64,000 bases of DNA. It comes from Pascua guehoae. Taxonomy: Eukaryota > Basidiomycota > Tremellomycetes > Trichosporonales > Trichosporonaceae. The stretch's first letter is position 1. Each line of letters opens with the position of its first letter. The DNA is taken from NCBI GenBank assembly GCA_001600415.1, contig BCJX01000001.1, forward strand, positions 938,065 through 1,002,064. Direction: 5' to 3'. Below the pieces are notes generated by a model. The model was not told the DNA's origin. It saw only the letters and a list, made by a program, of their open reading frames with translations, and made no database searches. Both the position numbers and the translations under genes were made by a program. Below are positions 59,401 to 64,000 of the stretch, in pieces.

Positions 59401-62400
59401 ATGACGACGGCCGCATCCTCGTGGCGGGAGCCCACCAAGGCTGACAAGCCCCCCAAGTATGTCAACGAGCCAAACCCGCGCCGCTTCATCTCTCATCAGA
59501 GACTTGTGCACAAGGGTGACAGATTGGTTGTGGCCAAGAGGCGATCATCCTTGCCATCAACCCTACATCCCCCACCTGTATGACACCCGCTAACACTACA
59601 GGGATGCGGACCTCAACGTACGCACCCACGCACCGCGAACGGCAGCTGACAACAGACGGCATGGGTCTTCCTCCAGACTGGTGTGGACCACATCATGACG
59701 CGGTGCGTTTTGCCTTCCTTCCTCTGCGCCATGACAGCACCTGCTACCTACCTTCCCTTGCACCGCCCTCTTGCTCGTGTCTCAACTGACCTGTTCCCAG
59801 CCTCCACCTCGGCATGTCGTACCAGTACTACATTCTCCTCTACACGACCATTTACGACTACTGCACCGTCCCCAGCCGCGGAGGCGTGAGCTTTACCCAG
59901 AAGGGCGGCGCGAGTTTACAGGGCGCCGACTTGTACAAGAAGCTCAACACCTTCCTCAACGACCACTGCAAGAACCTGCGCGAGGTGCGTGGTTCCAGCG
60001 GCTCGAGCTCCGCCCTCTCCACAAGATCTGTTTGTGGCCAGAGGGGAGCAAACAAGCTGGCATTTCACGGTGGCAACATCGCACTTTGACCCTTCCAGGT
60101 GACTGACATCATACCAGAATGGCGAAAAGCTCACAGACCTCGAGCTGCTCAAGTACTATGCGCGCGAGTGGGACCGCTACACGCGTGGAGCGAGCTACAT
60201 TCACAAAATGTTCAACTACCTGAACAAGCACTGGGTCAAGCGGGAGAAGGACGAGGGACGCAAGGACGTCTACTCTGTGTACACGGTGGGTCACGAAGAC
60301 GTGGAATATCTAACCCACTCAGCTCGCGCTCGTCAACTGGAAGAAGAACTTTTTCAAGTACATCCAGAGGTCGGACACGGAGCCATCGCGCCTCACCCAG
60401 GCGGTCCTGCGCCAGATTGAGCTGCAGCGCAACGGCGAGGCGGTCGACAATGGCCTGCTGAAGAAGGTCATTGAGAGCTATGGTGGGTAGAAGAGGTGTA
60501 TCTGCAGCTGACCCACAGTCGCGCTCGGCATTGACGACGCCGACGCCCAGCGTCAGAACCTCGAGGTGTACCTCGACTGCTTCCAGAAGTTCTTCATCCA
60601 GGCCACGGGCCGCTACTACGCGACCGAGTCGAGCGAGTTCCTCGCGGCCAACTCTGTGCCAGACTACATGAAGAAGGCCGAGGAGCGCCTCGAGGAGGAG
60701 ACCAACCGCATCACTCTGTACCTGCACGACAGCACACGCCGCGACGTACGTGTTATCGTTACGCTCTAGCTAACCATCGCAGCTCAAGGAGAAGTGCGAG
60801 ACGGTGCTCATCGAGGCGCACCAGGAGCTGATGTGGGACGAGTTCCAGCCTTTGCTTGACGCGGACCGCGTAAGCGGTGAGTGGTGTGGTGCTTGCGTCA
60901 GAACTGACCACTTCAGACTTGGCACGCATGTACGGCCTGCTTATGCGCGTGCCGACCGGTCTCGAACCCCTTCGCAAGAAGTTTGAGGACCACGTCAAGC
61001 GGGCGGGTCTCGCAGCCGTGGACCGTGTGATCCCTGCGCCCGGCGCTGTCAATGACGCAGGCAAGCCCGAGACTCTGGACCCGAAGGCGTACATTGAGGC
61101 GCTTTTGGCAGTGCACAGCAAGTTTGGCGACATTGTCAACGAGCCCTTCCGTTCCGAGCTCGGCTTCAACGCCAGCCTGGACCGTGCATGCCGTGCGTTT
61201 GTAAACAAGAATGCGGCGGCGCAGGCTGCGACAAAGTCGCCAGAACTGCTTGCGAGCTACTGCGACCAGCTGCTGCGCAAGAGCAACCGCGACCAGGACC
61301 CCGAGTCGCTCGAGGCTGCGCTCAACCAGGCCATGGTCATCTTCAAGTTTATTGACGACAAGGACGTGTTCCAAAAGTTCTACCAGAAGAAGCTCGCACA
61401 GCGTCTCGTCAACGGCTACTCTGCATCCGACGACAGCGAGAGTTCGATGATCTCCAAGCTCAAGGAGCAGTCGGGTTACGACTACACGAACAAGCTCACG
61501 CGCATGTTCAGCGGTGAGCTTTACAGAGGCGGTCTTGGACAACAGTTTGCTAATTGCCAGATGTGGGCGTCGGCCGCGAACTGACGGACAAGTTCAAGGA
61601 GAAGGAGCGTCGCGACAATGTGGTCGACGAGGGTGAGCATTGCGTGGCAGAGAGTTGTACTGACGTCTAGTCGACTTTTCGATCATGGTTCTGGGCACAA
61701 ACTTCTGGCCGCTCGCACCACAGCAGACCGACTACTCTGTGCCGCAGGAGATCCAGGGCACATACAACCGGTTCACCAAGTTTTACGGCGACGTGCACTC
61801 TGGCCGCAAGCTCACATGGCTGTGGCACGTGTCCAAGTGCGAGCTGCGTACGACCTACTTGTCGCAAAAGTACATTTTCATGACGTCGGCGTACCAGATG
61901 GCGATTCTGACGCAGTTCAATGCGTCCGACTCGCTCACGTTCAACGAGATTCACACGGGTACCAAGATTGCCGAGAACATTCTCAAGCCGCAGCTCAACC
62001 TTCTCGTCAAGGCAAAGGTCCTCCTGTTCAAGGACAGCCAGTATGAGCTCAACCTGAGTGAGTGTGGGCGTAGTGCAACTCTAGCGGCAGCTGGAAAGGA
62101 GCTGACCAAACCAAGACTACAAGTCGAAGAAGATTCGCGTCATGCTCAACATGCCTGTGCGCGCCGAGCAAAAGGCCGAGCAGGCCGAGGTGCTGCAGGC
62201 TGTCGACGAGGACCGCAAGTTTGTGTACCAGGCGACGATTGTGCGCATTATGAAGGCGCGCAAGACGATGAAGCACCAGGCCCTCATCCAGGATGTGACG
62301 GCGACCATTTCGACAAAGTTTACGCCAAAGGTCAGCGAGATCAAGAAGGCAATCGACTACCTCCTCGACAAGGAGTACCTGGAGCGTGGCGAGGCCATGG

Positions 62401-62470
62401 GAACTTAGTGAGTCGAGCTGAAGTCCGAGTGAGAAAGTTGTAGCTGACCGCCAGCAACTACCTTGCTTGA
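59401..62470 (+). CDS. CDC53: Cullin-1, scaffold of SCF ubiquitin ligases
   Basis: Cul1/Cdc53 holds Skp1-F-box adaptors at its N-terminus and the RING protein Rbx1 at its C-terminus. Thirteen exons: 59401-59456, 59602-59617, 59656-59702, 59801-59984, 60118-60285, 60323-60482, 60519-60745, 60783-60876, 60917-61513, 61561-61632, 61671-62057, 62116-62407, 62455-62470, giving 771 residues, the usual Cul1 length. Exon 2 has only 16 nt. Motifs: WVFLQTGVDHIMTR and YQYYILLYTTIYDYC near the N-terminus (Skp1-binding helices); cullin-homology IDDKDVFQKFYQKKLAQRLV; FSIMVLGTNFWPL; neddylation site IVRIMKARKTMKHQAL with Lys716; C-terminus YNYLA. All exon joins are in phase, with CTGAC or CTAAC branch sites. 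It is the most intron-rich gene here. Confidence 0.96.
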
Positions 62471-64000
62471 GCGTCCCCCGTCGTGTCCGTCCGTCCGTCC
62501 ATCCATCTTGCATCGGGAGTGTATACAATGATACCAAGAGGTGATGCAAGCATAATGTAGACATTGTGACATGTTGGCGGCGTGAGAAGGGGACGTGTAT
62601 GGCACCACACAGTAGACATGGACGGCCGGTGATCGAGCTCGACAGAGACGAGGTCAGTGCCAAGGCAGTGCGATGACTACAGGATGCTGGGCTTGTTTGG
62701 GTTGTTTGTCCAAGGTGGCTGTGGAGAGCGCAGCCGAGTAAACTGTCTCAACTCCCGGTAAAGATGAAGCCAGTGTGACGTGTGACGCATAGCCGGCTCG
62801 CTGTCAACCACCACATTGGTCACAGCGGGAACAGCAAGCACAGCAAGCACCACAAGCACCGCACAATATCGGACCGTATAGCCCACTGTGCCACTGCCTG
62901 TATGTACATAGACTCTTTGGGTATGGAGGAACGACGTGCTGTGCTGTGCATGCTGTGAATACCATGCACGGTGCGCGCCAAGTCGTACGCAAATATCAAA
63001 GCGGCCAATGCATGCCAATGCATCGGTGAAGTGCCAGTGCGTGTGCGCCACCAGCCGCCACTGCACCCCACGCACCGCACCCAGCGTACCAGCGTCCCAG
63101 CGTACCCGAGATAATCAGAGGGCAGAGATCAGAGGCCTCAGAGGGCAGACTTCAGATCTTCAGAAGAAGCACCAGCACAACCTGTGCTAACCGCAGTGGT
63201 GATCGATGGATTGTGGATGGCCGCATGGCCGAGACAGTCTACAGTAGAGCTAGTAGAGCCGGTTACGCACGGTAGCCAACCTCTTACTGCCGCATGCCGC
63301 ATGGTACACTGGTGTGGGTGTCCAGATCCGATGGCCACTAGATGGACACAATGGGCACTGGCCAGGCTCTGATGGCGTAGTCTATTCTATTCGAGTGGGA
63401 CTATTCTCGTTCCGCTGTGGGTGTGGGTGGCAGTAGTGGGTGGCAGGGTATAAAAAGTGTCAAGGAGGCGGTGCGGGGGCCCATATTTACGAGGAACGCG
63501 CAAACGCGAAATGAGGGGCACGTGCGTACAGGCTCTGGTTTTCAAGTTTCCCTTTGGACCCTCGTCCCTGGCCCTGGGCCGCGCCCTAGAGGCTGTTGGC
63601 GGCCTGGACGGCGGGGGGTGGGGCACTGTTAGCACCCATGTGTCCTTCCTTCCCTCGTTCCCTTGCCTTGCCTTGCTTCCGCCGGTCCCCTATTGTCACA
63701 GACCCCCCACCCTGGTACCGCGAGAAGCAGACCCACCCACCCACATTACAGTGTCACAGCCCTGCCCCTACCTGACGCGTGCCCCGTTTCCTTGCTTGCT
63801 TGCCGCCTGGTCCCTGCTGCGGAGTGCACCACACACCACACACCACACACCACACATGAGCGCGGCTCGACGGGTCCAGTGGTGGTTGGACGCGCACAGC
63901 ATCCAGCCGTCCAGCCTGGCAAGGGCCACTTGGCACCGTCAAAGCGCGCAACACGCAGCACCGCCTAGCCCGCCGCCCGACCCCACTTGCCCACACACCC
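62471..64000. other. Intergenic right edge
   Basis: Cullin-1 3' UTR, then no supportable gene to the window end. TATAAAAAG at 63450-63458 is TATA-like on the plus strand. A CACACCACA tandem repeat (63828-63856) ends in an ATG whose frame stays open to the window edge, too short to judge. CCACCCACCCAC and CTTGCCTTGCC runs fit a leader of a gene starting beyond the window. Confidence 0.5.

Noticed and set aside
63857..64000. Plus-strand frame open to the window end after a CACCACA repeat
   Set aside because: Only 48 codons visible, no recognisable motif; a gene start cannot be supported.

Overview
This looks like a chromosome segment of a basidiomycete yeast in the Tremellomycetes, most probably the Trichosporonales. 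The genes are GC-rich and broken by many short introns of about 35-60 nt. These have GT(G/A)(A/C)G-type donors and a CTGAC or CTAAC branch site a few bases before the AG. All five recognisable tRNA genes carry an intron after position 37. PMA1, ADE5,7, a cullin-1 and CWC15 are readily recognised. A single-exon protein opening MLDHTAYPHILDRV resembles a family I associate with Trichosporon/Cutaneotrichosporon; that is recall, not a search.

Layout. Left edge (1-690): a broken guanine deaminase, minus strand. 1285-4741: plasma-membrane H+-ATPase PMA1, minus, with a 63-base G homopolymer just upstream of its start. 4.8-13.2 kb: a long stretch with no gene I can support. 13246-16114: PET127, a mitochondrial RNA-processing factor, 10 exons. 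16.5-19.7 kb: a tRNA neighbourhood (Arg-ACG, two Gly-GCC, His-GTG) plus a tandem duplication. 21167-22027: a secreted class-2 lipase. 22755-24724: an MFS sugar transporter, minus, 9 exons. 27.5 kb: tRNA-Ser(AGA). 28196-30551: a SYLF-domain (Ysc84-like) protein. 32936-34195: a disordered Ser/Pro-rich ORF. 34.2-41.0 kb: a second gene-poor stretch.

The right half is denser. ADE5,7 (41069-43730, minus) and phosphoglucomutase (44476-46500, plus) form a divergent pair over about 745 bp. A second poor stretch (46.5-51.6 kb) contains interstitial telomere-like CCCCCTAA repeats near 49.1 kb and an assembly gap (220 N) inside a poly-C tract. Then five plus-strand genes follow: an OPY2-like membrane anchor, the F-box-like protein, a mitochondrial-looking hypothetical protein, the spliceosomal protein CWC15, and cullin-1/CDC53 with 13 exons.

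Most genes are housekeeping functions: proton gradient, purine synthesis, sugar-phosphate metabolism, splicing, SCF ubiquitin ligase, mitochondrial RNA processing. They do not form one pathway. I see no CRISPR array, no intact transposon, no virus and no secondary-metabolite cluster, and nothing I would call a new multi-gene system. The most interesting signals are structural: long C homopolymers on the sense strand of 5' leaders, a phosphoglucomutase start codon split by an intron, a 13-nt terminal coding exon in CWC15 behind a repeat-laden intron, and the telomere-like block.
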